A stretch of 19,875 nt of DNA from Bacteroidia bacterium (GCA_023228875.1 JALOAG010000018.1:1-19875), one strand, 5' to 3'; shown: positions 1 through 7,558, counted from the stretch's first letter. Translations and numbers: made by a program. Notes: generated by a model not told the origin, from the sequence alone.

Positions 1-2
1 TC

Positions 3-149
3 TATGAGTCTAATAACCTCGAAGAAGGCTGGGACGGAACATTTAATGGCGTGGATTGCAAACAAGATGTTTATACCTACAAAGTAAAGGTTACAGGCTT
101 TGACGGCAAGGATTATGAATACAAGGGAACTGTTACGTTGCTACGATAA
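3..149 (+). CDS. C-terminal end of a T9SS-secreted or gliding-motility-associated protein (partial)
   Basis: Only the last 48 codons are present; the frame is open to the left edge and stops with TAA at 147-149. The visible residues include WDGTFNGV, then an alternating strand region (DVYTYKVKVTGFDGKDY) and the ending KGTVTLLR. This matches what is known of the gliding-motility-associated C-terminal domain (type B T9SS sorting signal), which typically ends in GTVTL(L/I)R. The parent protein is probably large, exported by Sec and then carried across the outer membrane through the SprA channel, whose gene lies further along this window. Nothing can be said about its N-terminal functional part. 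An intrinsic terminator follows within 60 bases. Confidence 0.85.
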   Translation, partial: YESNNLEEGWDGTFNGVDCKQDVYTYKVKVTGFDGKDYEYKGTVTLLR

Positions 150-175
150 ACACAGCAACTAGTTATATACAACCT

Positions 176-207
176 AAAAACGCCTCCAAGATTTTGGAGG
201 CGTTTTT
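176..207. terminator. Bidirectional intrinsic terminator between convergent genes
   Basis: A perfect hairpin pairs CGCCTCCAA (181-189) with TTGGAGGCG (194-202) around a 4-base loop. It is flanked by AAAAA on the left and TTTTT on the right. It therefore works as a terminator for the plus-strand gene ending at 149 and, read on the minus strand, for the operon ending at 225. Confidence 0.9.
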
Positions 208-224
208 GTTATAAGAAAAAATAT

Positions 225-2300
225 TTAAAAACTCCATCTAAGCTGACATTTAATATCTGTAGCAATATTAGCCGGAAGTTGATCTAATCCTGAGCTGATG
301 GTCTCAATATTGTTATACTTTGTTCTAGCAACTTTTATCCATAAATCAACCCCTTTATACAGTCTAGTTTTAGCAAGTAGATAAACCCTTATTCCGGAAT
401 TTTGAAAAGCAGGCACTGAATAAGAATACAACACATCGTTCTCAAAAGTATATATTCTTGCATCATAACTATCTACATTAAACATTACAAAACGGCAACT
501 TATTCTTGACTTACTTTTGGGAATTTGCTGTGTAATATCAAAATAGGCTAAACTCCCATAAGAGGATTGAAGAAAGGAATATGAATTTAAAAAGCGACTC
601 CATTCTACACGAGATTTGATAGTCAAATTTGGAGAAAGAAAATATTGTACATTCAATCTGGCTTGCAATTTTTCGGTACGATTCAATTCATTGAGATGTG
701 AACCACTGGGTGTATAATTAAATGATTTGTTTCTCACCCTAAATCGAGCAGCAACAGCAAACTTCTTCCTTTCCGTATATTGCAATTCAGCATACACATC
801 ATGACCGTCTGAGGGTGCATCTACCCTATATTTCAACCAATTATGAAAAAAAATGTCATAATAAATATTCATGCTCCATTTATTAATAGGTCGCCAGACT
901 AATCCGATATAAGTACCTCTTTCATTTGACACTGTTGAAGACTCGGCAAATGCTGTTGAATATGTAAAAGTGAAATCCCTATCAATGTTTCTATGAACAA
1001 AAGCTATTTCAAGATTTTTGCCTAAGCTCAACAATCCTCCCTGAACAAATGATAGACCTTTTGCAATTGACACAGAAGCAATCTCGCCAAAAAGCAATAT
1101 GTTTTTAAACAAAAAAGAATAATCAAGACCTTGATTCACATTGAAACTACCATTAAATCTAAATCTGTTATAAGGGATATCTTTAGGAGCAAATGCAAAA
1201 TCATACCTTGTATGAATATAAGTATAACCAACAGTAAAATTGTTACTTCTCCAACCGATATTTCCACCAAACATCGTTCTTCCAATCGTATTTTTATTGT
1301 TGATTTCTGTTGAAGTTCGATGCAGCCCCGTAGAACCAAAAGAAGAAAAAAATGCCTCCTCTAATGAATCACTATTTGAGAGAGTTCCATCTAATCGATT
1401 TCGTGCTACAAATAATGATGATTCTAACATACCCTTATGAAGCGTAACTCCAATCCCTCTTAAGAAATCATTCTCATTCAATGAGCGATACGGTCTAAAA
1501 CCATTTTGGTTACGTTTTACATTTGTAATCATTGCAGATTTACCAAATGATAGTCCTGAACCAAAAGTCAACCCTTGACCAAATGCAGCCTGAAAATCTC
1601 CTATTACTATATTCTTGATCACTCCTTTATCATCCTTATACATCAAATAAGCCGAATTAAAGTCAAACCCATATGGATTATTCGCTCTGAAAAAGGTTTC
1701 GCCTGCATCCTTTTCACCGGAATATCCAAAAAATATTCTATTCTTATAACTCCCTTTATACTTAAAAACAAATCTTTGAGGTGAGCCGATATATGGTGAA
1801 GAAGCAGTATTATTATTTAATGAGAAGCCTTTAGAACGCTCTAATCTTTCACCATACAAACTGATAAACTCAGATTGTAATGGTTTTTCATAAAGTGAAT
1901 AATTGCGCAATCTCTCAATTGGACTTTGGACAATAGAAATAAAAGGAATTATTTTAGCAATAGTCTCATCATCTAATTCTTCAATGACTTGCAATTCATA
2001 AACCGACAAGAAGTTTCCAAAAATTTTTCTATGATTAATAATTGCAAAAATTTGCGCAGCAGATAAGAAAGGGAATCTACTCAAATCATCATAAGTTGCA
2101 TGATTGATACTTATTCTTCTCTTTTGTGAAAATGCTGTTTGGTCAAACAAATCCTGATAATCAGGTGAAGCGTCATTATTTTCAATCCAACTTTCAATTT
2201 CTTGTTGGAATTCATCTTCTTCTATCTGAGCAAACGCAAACACAGGCACAAATAAGAAACTGATTAAAAGCCAATTATTTTTCTTGAATTGATTTACCAA
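225..2300 (-). CDS. Secreted helix-hairpin-helix (ComEA-like) protein with predicted outer-membrane beta-barrel
   Basis: This encodes 691 residues. A signal peptide is visible (hydrophobic residues 10-24, likely cleavage after AFA before Q25). Residues 63-121 form a ComEA-type helix-hairpin-helix pair (ISINHATYDDLSRFPFLS..., then NFLSVYELQVIEELDDETIAKIIPFI), a fold usually used to bind DNA without sequence specificity. The remaining 550 or so residues are rich in short amphipathic aromatic strands and end in RWSF; the terminal Phe is typical of outer-membrane barrels. The start is uncertain: TTG at 2300 is the only conventional start between the in-frame upstream stop and the signal peptide, and it overlaps the preceding gene by 26 bases, suggesting translational coupling. 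It is the last gene of a minus-strand operon. The role is unknown; DNA handling at the cell surface is an inference from the motif alone. Confidence 0.75.
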   Translation of the reverse strand: MVNQFKKNNWLLISFLFVPVFAFAQIEEDEFQQEIESWIENNDASPDYQDLFDQTAFSQKRRISINHATYDDLSRFPFLSAAQIFAIINHRKIFGNFLSVYELQVIEELDDETIAKIIPFISIVQSPIERLRNYSLYEKPLQSEFISLYGERLERSKGFSLNNNTASSPYIGSPQRFVFKYKGSYKNRIFFGYSGEKDAGETFFRANNPYGFDFNSAYLMYKDDKGVIKNIVIGDFQAAFGQGLTFGSGLSFGKSAMITNVKRNQNGFRPYRSLNENDFLRGIGVTLHKGMLESSLFVARNRLDGTLSNSDSLEEAFFSSFGSTGLHRTSTEINNKNTIGRTMFGGNIGWRSNNFTVGYTYIHTRYDFAFAPKDIPYNRFRFNGSFNVNQGLDYSFLFKNILLFGEIASVSIAKGLSFVQGGLLSLGKNLEIAFVHRNIDRDFTFTYSTAFAESSTVSNERGTYIGLVWRPINKWSMNIYYDIFFHNWLKYRVDAPSDGHDVYAELQYTERKKFAVAARFRVRNKSFNYTPSGSHLNELNRTEKLQARLNVQYFLSPNLTIKSRVEWSRFLNSYSFLQSSYGSLAYFDITQQIPKSKSRISCRFVMFNVDSYDARIYTFENDVLYSYSVPAFQNSGIRVYLLAKTRLYKGVDLWIKVARTKYNNIETISSGLDQLPANIATDIKCQLRWSF

Positions 2301-3108
2301 AATAATAATGAGTATCTAAAGTTGATGAAGCTCCAAGTCGGTTATGATAAGTAAAAGCAACAATCACTTTCACATTTTTTTCTAAACTTAAACCTATGGC
2401 AATAGATCTACGCAAGGTTGAAAAACCAGTTCTCATAGCATAAAAGCTACCTTTGGGGGCATATTCAATACCACAGCGAAAGTCCAATGGGTAACTTTCA
2501 TAAATCTCAGCCTCCAAGTATAATTTCGTATTGGAAGCAACTTTATGACTGAGTCCAAATGCAGCGCTCGCTTGTGTACTTTCGGCACTTAAATGTGAAA
2601 TTTTGTTTGAAGTAGGATTGCTGATTTTGAAAGCCCCTGAAAAGTTATCATTGACAGGGAATGCACAGCCAATATTAAAAGCCGGTGTTCCAAAATTACC
2701 ATAATCACTTACATAAATTCCTGTATAATAAAGTGTTATACCAAGTGAAAATTTAGGAATGAGTAATCTTGAGAAGGATACTCCATAGGCATATTGGTTA
2801 TATGATGTATTCCCAAATGAAAAAGCAAATAAACCCATACTCCCATAATCAGAGCGTAAGTTAGCTGCAAGTGAACCGGCATTTAATTTTGATACTCCAA
2901 ATTTATTTTGAATAGATAATCCAACAGCAGATTTGCCCATTAAAGCAACTGCCCCCGGATTATTGTAAAGCGACCATAAATCATTTGATAGCAAACCACA
3001 AAAGCCAAGTGAATATGCCTTTGCACCAAACACATAACTGCCATCCAATGCTTTGGAATTTGTTGAACAAATGATTGTTCCAAGCAAGAAAAGCAGCTTT
3101 ATATTCAT
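2275..3108 (-). CDS. PorV/FadL-like outer-membrane beta-barrel protein
   Basis: This encodes 277 residues, beginning with a signal peptide of about 20 residues (MNIKLLFLLGTIICSTNSKA). The mature N-terminus contains GAKAYSLGFCGLLSNDLWSL followed by YNNPGAVA. That pattern is characteristic of the PorV/PorQ/UPF0164 group within the FadL-like outer-membrane proteins ('GAR..alG....-D..al..NPA'). The rest is a series of amphipathic strands (for example residues 115-135 and 240-270), as expected for a barrel. It is shorter than PorV or PorQ proteins as I recall them (well over 300 residues), so it is probably a paralogue rather than the T9SS core PorV. It lies 11 bases after the ftsE-like gene and overlaps the next gene by 26 bases, so it is clearly in an operon. 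Its substrate or partner is not visible. Confidence 0.75.
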   Translation of the reverse strand: MNIKLLFLLGTIICSTNSKALDGSYVFGAKAYSLGFCGLLSNDLWSLYNNPGAVALMGKSAVGLSIQNKFGVSKLNAGSLAANLRSDYGSMGLFAFSFGNTSYNQYAYGVSFSRLLIPKFSLGITLYYTGIYVSDYGNFGTPAFNIGCAFPVNDNFSGAFKISNPTSNKISHLSAESTQASAAFGLSHKVASNTKLYLEAEIYESYPLDFRCGIEYAPKGSFYAMRTGFSTLRRSIAIGLSLEKNVKVIVAFTYHNRLGASSTLDTHYYFGKSIQEK

Positions 3109-3119
3109 ACCAAACCATA

Positions 3120-3818
3120 TTATAGCCTAACACCTCTTGAGTCCTCTATTGTTTCAATCTTACCTAAATTTATTTTAAAGACTTTGGACGGGAATTTTTC
3201 TAACAGCACAAAGTCATGAGTCGCCATGAGCACAGAAGCTCCTTCTTCATTTGATATTTTCATCAATAGTTTCACAATATCTTCGCTCAAATCGGGATCA
3301 AGATTACCGGTAGGCTCATCCGCTAAGATTAGTTCGGGTGAATTCAAAATTGCGCGAGCGATAACTAATCTCTGTTGCTCTCCACCAGATAATTGGTGTG
3401 GCATCTTATAATCTTTTGTGGACAATCCCACCAATTCTAATACCTCGCGAGCTCTGCTTTTCATTTTAATTTGATCGTGCCACCCGGTTGCTAACAGAAC
3501 AAACATCAAATTATCCATCACGTTCCTATCCATCAGTAATTGAAAATCTTGGAATACAATTCCAAGTTTTCGCCTTAATTTTGGTATTTGCCTGCGTTTT
3601 ATTTTTTTCAAATCAAATCCTGCAACTTCTCCACTACCCTCTTGTAGTTTGATTTCACCATAGAGAGTCTTGAGAAACGTTGACTTACCACCACCGGTTT
3701 TACCTATTAAATATGCAAACTCTCCTTTCTTAAGTTCTAAATCTATCTGATTCAAAACCAAGTTATTTTCGTTAAAGAAGTCTGCTCCATGTATTGATAT
3801 TACATTTTGATTGTCCAT
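3120..3818 (-). CDS. ftsE: FtsE-like ABC transporter ATP-binding protein
   Basis: This is a 232-residue single ABC ATPase domain. Motifs in order: Walker A GKTGGGKST (39-47), Q-loop Q90, signature LSGGEQQR (143-150), Walker B LILADEPTGNLD (163-174) and switch His201 (MATHD). The compact size and ADEPTGNLD place it in the FtsE/LolD/MacB group, and the N-terminal half (FLKTLYGEI, LRRKLGIVFQDFQLL) favours FtsE. FtsE works with the membrane protein FtsX at the divisome to activate cell-wall hydrolases, but no ftsX is adjacent. I chose ATG at 3818, preceded by AGGA at 7 bases, rather than the in-frame TTG at 3842. It is the first gene of a three-gene minus-strand operon with two predicted outer-membrane proteins. 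LolD-like or generic export function remains possible. Confidence 0.8.
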   Translation of the reverse strand: MDNQNVISIHGADFFNENNLVLNQIDLELKKGEFAYLIGKTGGGKSTFLKTLYGEIKLQEGSGEVAGFDLKKIKRRQIPKLRRKLGIVFQDFQLLMDRNVMDNLMFVLLATGWHDQIKMKSRAREVLELVGLSTKDYKMPHQLSGGEQQRLVIARAILNSPELILADEPTGNLDPDLSEDIVKLLMKISNEEGASVLMATHDFVLLEKFPSKVFKINLGKIETIEDSRGVRL

Positions 3819-3940
3819 AATGCAGTCCTGCAATTTTAGCAAATATTTTTAAGCAATACACCATGTCATCTATCATAAACAATTCAAAGTTGCATCTTGT
3901 CTAATAATATTTTTTGCGATAGAGGAAAAATATTGCAACA

Positions 3941-3969
3941 AAAAAGCCTTCCGAATGGGAAGGCTTTTT
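3941..3969 (-). terminator. Intrinsic terminator of the lipoprotein gene
   Basis: A 12-base-pair perfect stem pairs AAAAAGCCTTCC (3941-3952) with GGAAGGCTTTTT (3958-3969) around a 5-base loop. Read on the minus strand it ends in a U tract. It lies 24 bases after the lipoprotein stop codon and separates that gene from the ftsE operon. Confidence 0.88.
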
Positions 3970-3992
3970 GTTAGATTGGATTATAAGAGGAC

Positions 3993-4883
3993 TTATTTCT
4001 TTTTGTATTCAAAAGTGATTTTACCTTTGTTTCCGCAGGCGCAATCGTTATTTACTGGGTCAACAGCGGTAATTTTAATTACAACATAATCGTCTCCACC
4101 TCTGAATTTCGCGATATAAATATCGTTAGTTTGAGGATTAGAAACAGTAGCACTTGCAGTACCTCCTGCATAAGCAGTAGCAGCAGATTCTACAGTTGCA
4201 TTTGCATAGTCATAAGAATTTGCTTTTACAAATTCAGTTGAATTTGCAGCAGTAAAACTACCGGTAAAAGCATCTCCTGCTTTATCATTGTTAGTCATAT
4301 CTCTGTTAGCTGCAGCAGAATTAGATGCTACTGATTTATCAGCATCTAAGTCATAAGCTCCATCTTTTGAGCCACCTGCATGCCAGAAAGCTCCATCTTT
4401 GGTAGTAGCCAAAGGAGTTTCATTTGCAGTAGCACTAACTGTTACTTTGATAACTTTTGTTACAATATTACCGTCTTTGTCTTCAATCTTGAAAGTGTAA
4501 GTAGTTGTACCTAGATTATCACCAGAATAAATTGTAAGAGTATCAACATACTGAGTTTTGTCAGATCCTGAAAGAGAAATTTTATTGTTAGCAAATGATT
4601 TACCTTTTGCAGTTTCAGGAAGGTCAGAAAGCACATTGATTCCTTGTTGAGAAATAGAGAATTCTTTTAAATCTGATCCGCCACCTGCTTTAATAACATT
4701 CCATCTAAAAGAAATTGCTTCTGATTTTCCAACTTCAATGTCAGAACTGCTTTTTCCAAGAACTTCTACAGAAATTGTTGGTTGTGGTTTGTCAGGATTT
4801 TCTTCCTCCTTAGAACATGAAGTAAACAAAGATGTTGCTAATAATGTAGCAACCATGAGTGATAAGTTAAATACTTTTTTCAT
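3993..4883 (-). CDS. Putative surface-exposed lipoprotein, Ala/Gly/Thr-rich
   Basis: This encodes 296 residues. The start is ATG at 4883 (MKKVFNLSLM...), which begins a lipoprotein signal peptide ending in the lipobox FTSC with Cys23. The frame extends upstream, but only ATG 4883 puts the signal peptide at the N-terminus. After the cysteine comes SKEEE; a Lys followed by acidic residues just after the lipid-bearing Cys resembles the lipoprotein export signal that sends Bacteroidota lipoproteins to the cell surface. Residues about 35-175 look like an Ig/PKD-type beta domain ending in YTFKIEDKDGNIVTKVIKVTVSA. The C-terminal half is rich in Ala, Asn, Ser and Thr, carries a CAC pair near the end and finishes in a Lys run. 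I do not recognise a specific family. It appears monocistronic, with its own terminator, and is divergent from dnaX. Confidence 0.8.
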   Translation of the reverse strand: MKKVFNLSLMVATLLATSLFTSCSKEEENPDKPQPTISVEVLGKSSSDIEVGKSEAISFRWNVIKAGGGSDLKEFSISQQGINVLSDLPETAKGKSFANNKISLSGSDKTQYVDTLTIYSGDNLGTTTYTFKIEDKDGNIVTKVIKVTVSATANETPLATTKDGAFWHAGGSKDGAYDLDADKSVASNSAAANRDMTNNDKAGDAFTGSFTAANSTEFVKANSYDYANATVESAATAYAGGTASATVSNPQTNDIYIAKFRGGDDYVVIKITAVDPVNNDCACGNKGKITFEYKKK

Positions 4884-4909
4884 TTTTATACTTTTTAATA
4901 ATGAGTCGG

Positions 4910-4917
4910 CAAATTTA
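4910..4917 (-). promoter_or_regulatory. Candidate -7 promoter box for the lipoprotein gene
   Basis: Read on the minus strand this is TAAATTTG, an exact match to the Bacteroidota -7 consensus TAnnTTTG, 26 bases upstream of the chosen ATG. No convincing TTG -33 element is seen at 19-21 bases, so this rests on the -7 box and its position alone. Confidence 0.4.
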
Positions 4918-5049
4918 ATGTATTTCCAATTAGTTTCGCTTTTATGCACATTTTTTTGTCTTGAAATTGCAACCTTAATCGTTTCATTAATTTCGACTTT
5001 CATTTTTATTTCATCAGATAAGTTACTTAATTTGCCATCTCAATAACTG

Positions 5050-6156
5050 ATGGAAAATTATATAGTATCTGCTCGTAAATACAGACCCAAAAACTTCGAT
5101 GAAGTGGTTGGACAAAAGCATATTACAGATACTTTAGAAAATGAAATCAAACTAGACAAATTAGCACAGGCATTTCTTTTTACGGGACCTAGAGGTGTTG
5201 GCAAAACTACATGTGCAAGAATTCTGGCTAAGGTCATCAACTCTTCCGGTGAGGACGACCCCAATAAAGACTATTCTTTTAATATTTTCGAACTTGATGC
5301 AGCATCAAACAATTCAGTCGATGACATCAGGGCATTGATTGAACAAGTTAGAATACCGCCTCAAACAGGCAGATACAAAGTGTATATTATTGATGAGGTA
5401 CACATGCTTTCTTCACAGGCGTTCAATGCGTTTTTAAAAACACTCGAAGAACCGCCAAGGTATGCTATCTTCATATTAGCAACTACAGAAAAACACAAAA
5501 TACTGCCAACCATTTTATCGCGTTGCCAAGTCTTTAATTTCAAGCGTATTTCTCTGAATGATATGGTAAATCACCTCAAAAAAGTTGCAGAAAGCGAAGG
5601 TATTCAATTTGAATCGGAAGCGTTGCATCTGATTGCAGAGAAAGCAGATGGCGGATTACGAGATGCCCTGTCTCTTTTTGACATGCTTGCAAGTTTTTGT
5701 AACGGCAAAATTACTTACCAAGAGGCAGCTGAAAATCTTAATATACTTGACAAAGATTTCTTTTTTAAACTCACAGACTTCTTTCTCATAAGCGACATCC
5801 CGTCTTCTCTAATACTTCTTAACGAGATACTTGATAAAGGTTTTGATACACAATCAGTGCTTGGAGGATTAGCTTCACATTTTAGAAACTTACTTGTAGC
5901 AAAAGACCCTTCTACACTCAAATTAATGGAATTAAGTGAAAAACACATTAAGATGTACGAAGAACAAGCAACAAAAGTAAGTGCCGGTTTTATTCTGAAT
6001 GGATTAAACATATGTTTCCAATTTGAAACAAGTATTAAATCAAGCTACAATCCCGCATTCTACACAGAATTAGCCTTAATGAAATTGTGTCATTTGCAAA
6101 ACATGATTGATGTAAGTGCAACTCTCGAAGAATTAAAAAAAAAAGTGATGAAATAG
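5050..6156 (+). CDS. dnaX: DNA polymerase III clamp-loader subunit DnaX (zero-frame, gamma-like product)
   Basis: The zero-frame product has 368 residues. DnaX is the AAA+ motor that loads the beta clamp. Visible are the N-terminal YRPKNFDEVVGQ motif (11-22), Walker A GPRGVGKT (46-53), Walker B VYIIDEVH (111-118), LEEPP (132-136), the sensor 1 region ATTEKHK (144-150) and the SRC arginine-finger motif (157-159). The stretch between Walker A and ELDAASNN (81-88) normally holds a four-Cys zinc module. Here it is only about 14 residues and has no cysteine. The protein ends just after the collar domain, 10 bases beyond a run of ten A. The -1 frame then continues openly to 6836 with tau-like sequence, so this product corresponds to gamma. 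It is divergent from the lipoprotein gene. Confidence 0.93.
   Translation: MENYIVSARKYRPKNFDEVVGQKHITDTLENEIKLDKLAQAFLFTGPRGVGKTTCARILAKVINSSGEDDPNKDYSFNIFELDAASNNSVDDIRALIEQVRIPPQTGRYKVYIIDEVHMLSSQAFNAFLKTLEEPPRYAIFILATTEKHKILPTILSRCQVFNFKRISLNDMVNHLKKVAESEGIQFESEALHLIAEKADGGLRDALSLFDMLASFCNGKITYQEAAENLNILDKDFFFKLTDFFLISDIPSSLILLNEILDKGFDTQSVLGGLASHFRNLLVAKDPSTLKLMELSEKHIKMYEEQATKVSAGFILNGLNICFQFETSIKSSYNPAFYTELALMKLCHLQNMIDVSATLEELKKKVMK
6135..6144 (+). promoter_or_regulatory. A10 slippage site in dnaX (gamma/tau frameshift)
   Basis: There are ten consecutive A, read in frame 0 as TTA AAA AAA AAA GTG ATG AAA TAG. The run contains in-frame A AAA AAA heptamers suited to -1 ribosomal slippage. 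It is also long enough for transcriptional slippage, as known for Thermus dnaX. Gain of one A, or a -1 shift, joins the frame to the open frame running to 6836. A weak 9-bp stem (6162-6170 with 6179-6187, two G-U pairs) lies 17 bases downstream, rather far for a classical stimulator. A homopolymer sequencing error is the competing explanation. Confidence 0.7.
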
Positions 6157-6836
6157 ATAGTTCTGAAGTTCTGCCAATAGTTTCAGATGAATCACGCATT
6201 TTAAACATCATTGAGAAAGTAAAAGTTCGCGAAGCTCCGGCACAAGAACTACCTGCTATCAAAATTCCCAAATCTAATCCTAAAGCACCTCAACATTCCG
6301 ATATCAAGGACGAATCGACTGAGTCAAACCAATTATCTCACCCCCCTGAACTCTCTGAGCAAGTTAGTAACGAAATTCCAACCAATGGTATTGATGAACA
6401 GGATGAAGGCGAGATTTATATAGAGCAAGATTTTTCAGAAGTTGACATCACGAATGCTTCTATATCCGATACTGATGAATATGATGAGGACTTTTTCGAA
6501 TCGACTATTATTGAACTTAGTCAAAAATATGCTAGTGAAAATGACAGTTATCTAAGCACTATCATCACTAACTTTTCTGCAAAATTAGAAGGTTCCATTC
6601 TTACCATTTCGATACCAAGTGGTCTCAATAATGAGAAAGTGAGTCAAGAAAAATTATTTATTAAGCAATTTTTTTCAAGTAAGCTCTCTAATAGAGATTT
6701 TGAGATGGTGTTTGAAGAAACCAATTCAACAGTTCAATCAGATATACCATATACCAACGAGGATAAGATTAAGAAAATGGTTGAAGAACATCCTGATTTC
6801 AAAGAATGGATTACCCAACTTGATTTACGATACTAA
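6142..6836 (+). CDS. dnaX: Tau-specific C-terminal region of DnaX, reached by -1 frameshift
   Basis: This frame has no start of its own near its beginning but is continuously open from the A10 run, reading KSDEIDSSEVLPIV... to LDLRY with TAA at 6834-6836. Joined to the zero frame it gives a DnaX of about 595 residues. The first 130 residues are an acidic, Ser/Pro/Glu-rich linker. The last 100 or so form a folded region (LSTIITNFSAKLEGSILTIS..., then MVEEHPDFKEWITQLDLRY) resembling the C-terminus of long DnaX proteins from Bacteroidota. In E. coli the tau-only region binds the polymerase alpha subunit and DnaB helicase; the same role here is inferred. An internal ATG at 6639 (MSQEKLFIKQ) could be miscalled as a separate 65-residue gene. 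I regard it as part of tau. Confidence 0.82.
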
Positions 6837-6930
6837 GGCTACTTCAAAATCAACTTTTAACTGTTTAAAAATTATGCTTTTCACAAAGTGAAATCATCTC
6901 GAGAATTATTATTCTTTTTGGCTTTCAGTA

Positions 6931-6963
6931 TTGTAATTAGATTGACACAATTCACTATTTTCG
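6931..6963 (+). promoter_or_regulatory. Candidate promoter for ruvA
   Basis: TTG at 6931-6933 and TATTTTCG at 6956-6963 are separated by 22 bases. They resemble the Bacteroidota TTG / TAnnTTTG promoter with one mismatch and spacing one base longer than usual. The box ends 7 bases before the ruvA ATG, so any transcript from it would have almost no leader. Confidence 0.35.
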
Positions 6964-6970
6964 CACACTT

Positions 6971-7558
6971 ATGTACGAGTACCTGCACGGAAGTTTCACA
7001 TTACTTACTCCCACATTCATGGTAGTGGATTGTGGAGGTGTCGGATATAATGTCAGTATTTCCTTAAATACATTTGAAGCACTAAAAGACAAGAAAGAAG
7101 GCAAAGTATTTATTCATTTTGCGGTAAGCGAAAATGCACAAACACTTTATGGTTTTGCAAATGATGCAGAAAGAGTGCTCTTCCGCGCCCTCATTGGAGT
7201 AAGTGGAGTTGGTCCTTCAACTGCTCGCATGATTTTGTCATCACAATCGACAAATGAAATAATTAACGCAATAGTTAGCGGCAATCTTGCGTTGTTAAAT
7301 TCTATTAAAGGGATTGGTCCAAAGACCGCTCAAAGAATCGTAGTTGAATTACAAGATAAGTTAGGCAAAATGAATCAAATGAATATAACAAGCTCTTCCA
7401 TTGAGACATCAATTTCTCTTAATCAAGAAGCATTGTTAGCATTAGAATCATTAGGTTTTAACAAGAATGTTGCTGCCAAAGCAATCAGCAAAATCTTGCA
7501 AGACAATCCTCAAATTTCTGTTGAAAATCTGATTAAGAATGCTCTCAGAATCCTATAG
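6971..7558 (+). CDS. ruvA: Holliday junction branch migration protein RuvA
   Basis: This encodes 195 residues, the usual length for RuvA, which binds four-way DNA junctions as a tetramer and recruits the RuvB motor. Domain I is an OB-like barrel (MYEYLHGSF..., VVDCGGVGYNVSIS). The SENAQTLYGF motif (53-62) corresponds to the acidic-pin region. Domain II has two helix-hairpin-helix motifs, IGVSGVGPSTARMI (75-88) and IKGIGPKTAQRIV (112-124), that contact the DNA backbone. Domain III (about 148-195, EALLALESLGFNKNVAAKAI) is the RuvB-binding helical bundle, joined by a flexible linker. No ruvB is adjacent. It lies 134 bases after dnaX and 46 bases before sprA and is probably co-transcribed with sprA. 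Confidence 0.97.
   Translation: MYEYLHGSFTLLTPTFMVVDCGGVGYNVSISLNTFEALKDKKEGKVFIHFAVSENAQTLYGFANDAERVLFRALIGVSGVGPSTARMILSSQSTNEIINAIVSGNLALLNSIKGIGPKTAQRIVVELQDKLGKMNQMNITSSSIETSISLNQEALLALESLGFNKNVAAKAISKILQDNPQISVENLIKNALRIL

Noticed and set aside
4884..5003. N-terminal extension of the lipoprotein by 40 residues
   Set aside because: It would bury the lipoprotein signal peptide inside the protein; ATG at 4883 is the sensible start.
5027..5034. TTAATTTG upstream of dnaX as a promoter -7 box
   Set aside because: It has one mismatch at a key position (TT instead of TA) and no TTG at the proper distance; not strong enough to list.
6639..6836. A separate 65-residue gene beginning MSQEKLFIKQ
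   Set aside because: The frame is open upstream back to the A10 run in dnaX and its sequence fits the tau C-terminus; the ATG is internal.
5050..6836. dnaX as a decayed pseudogene
   Set aside because: Both frames are intact and well conserved on either side of one homopolymer at the functional gamma/tau boundary; programmed slippage or a read error explains it better than decay.
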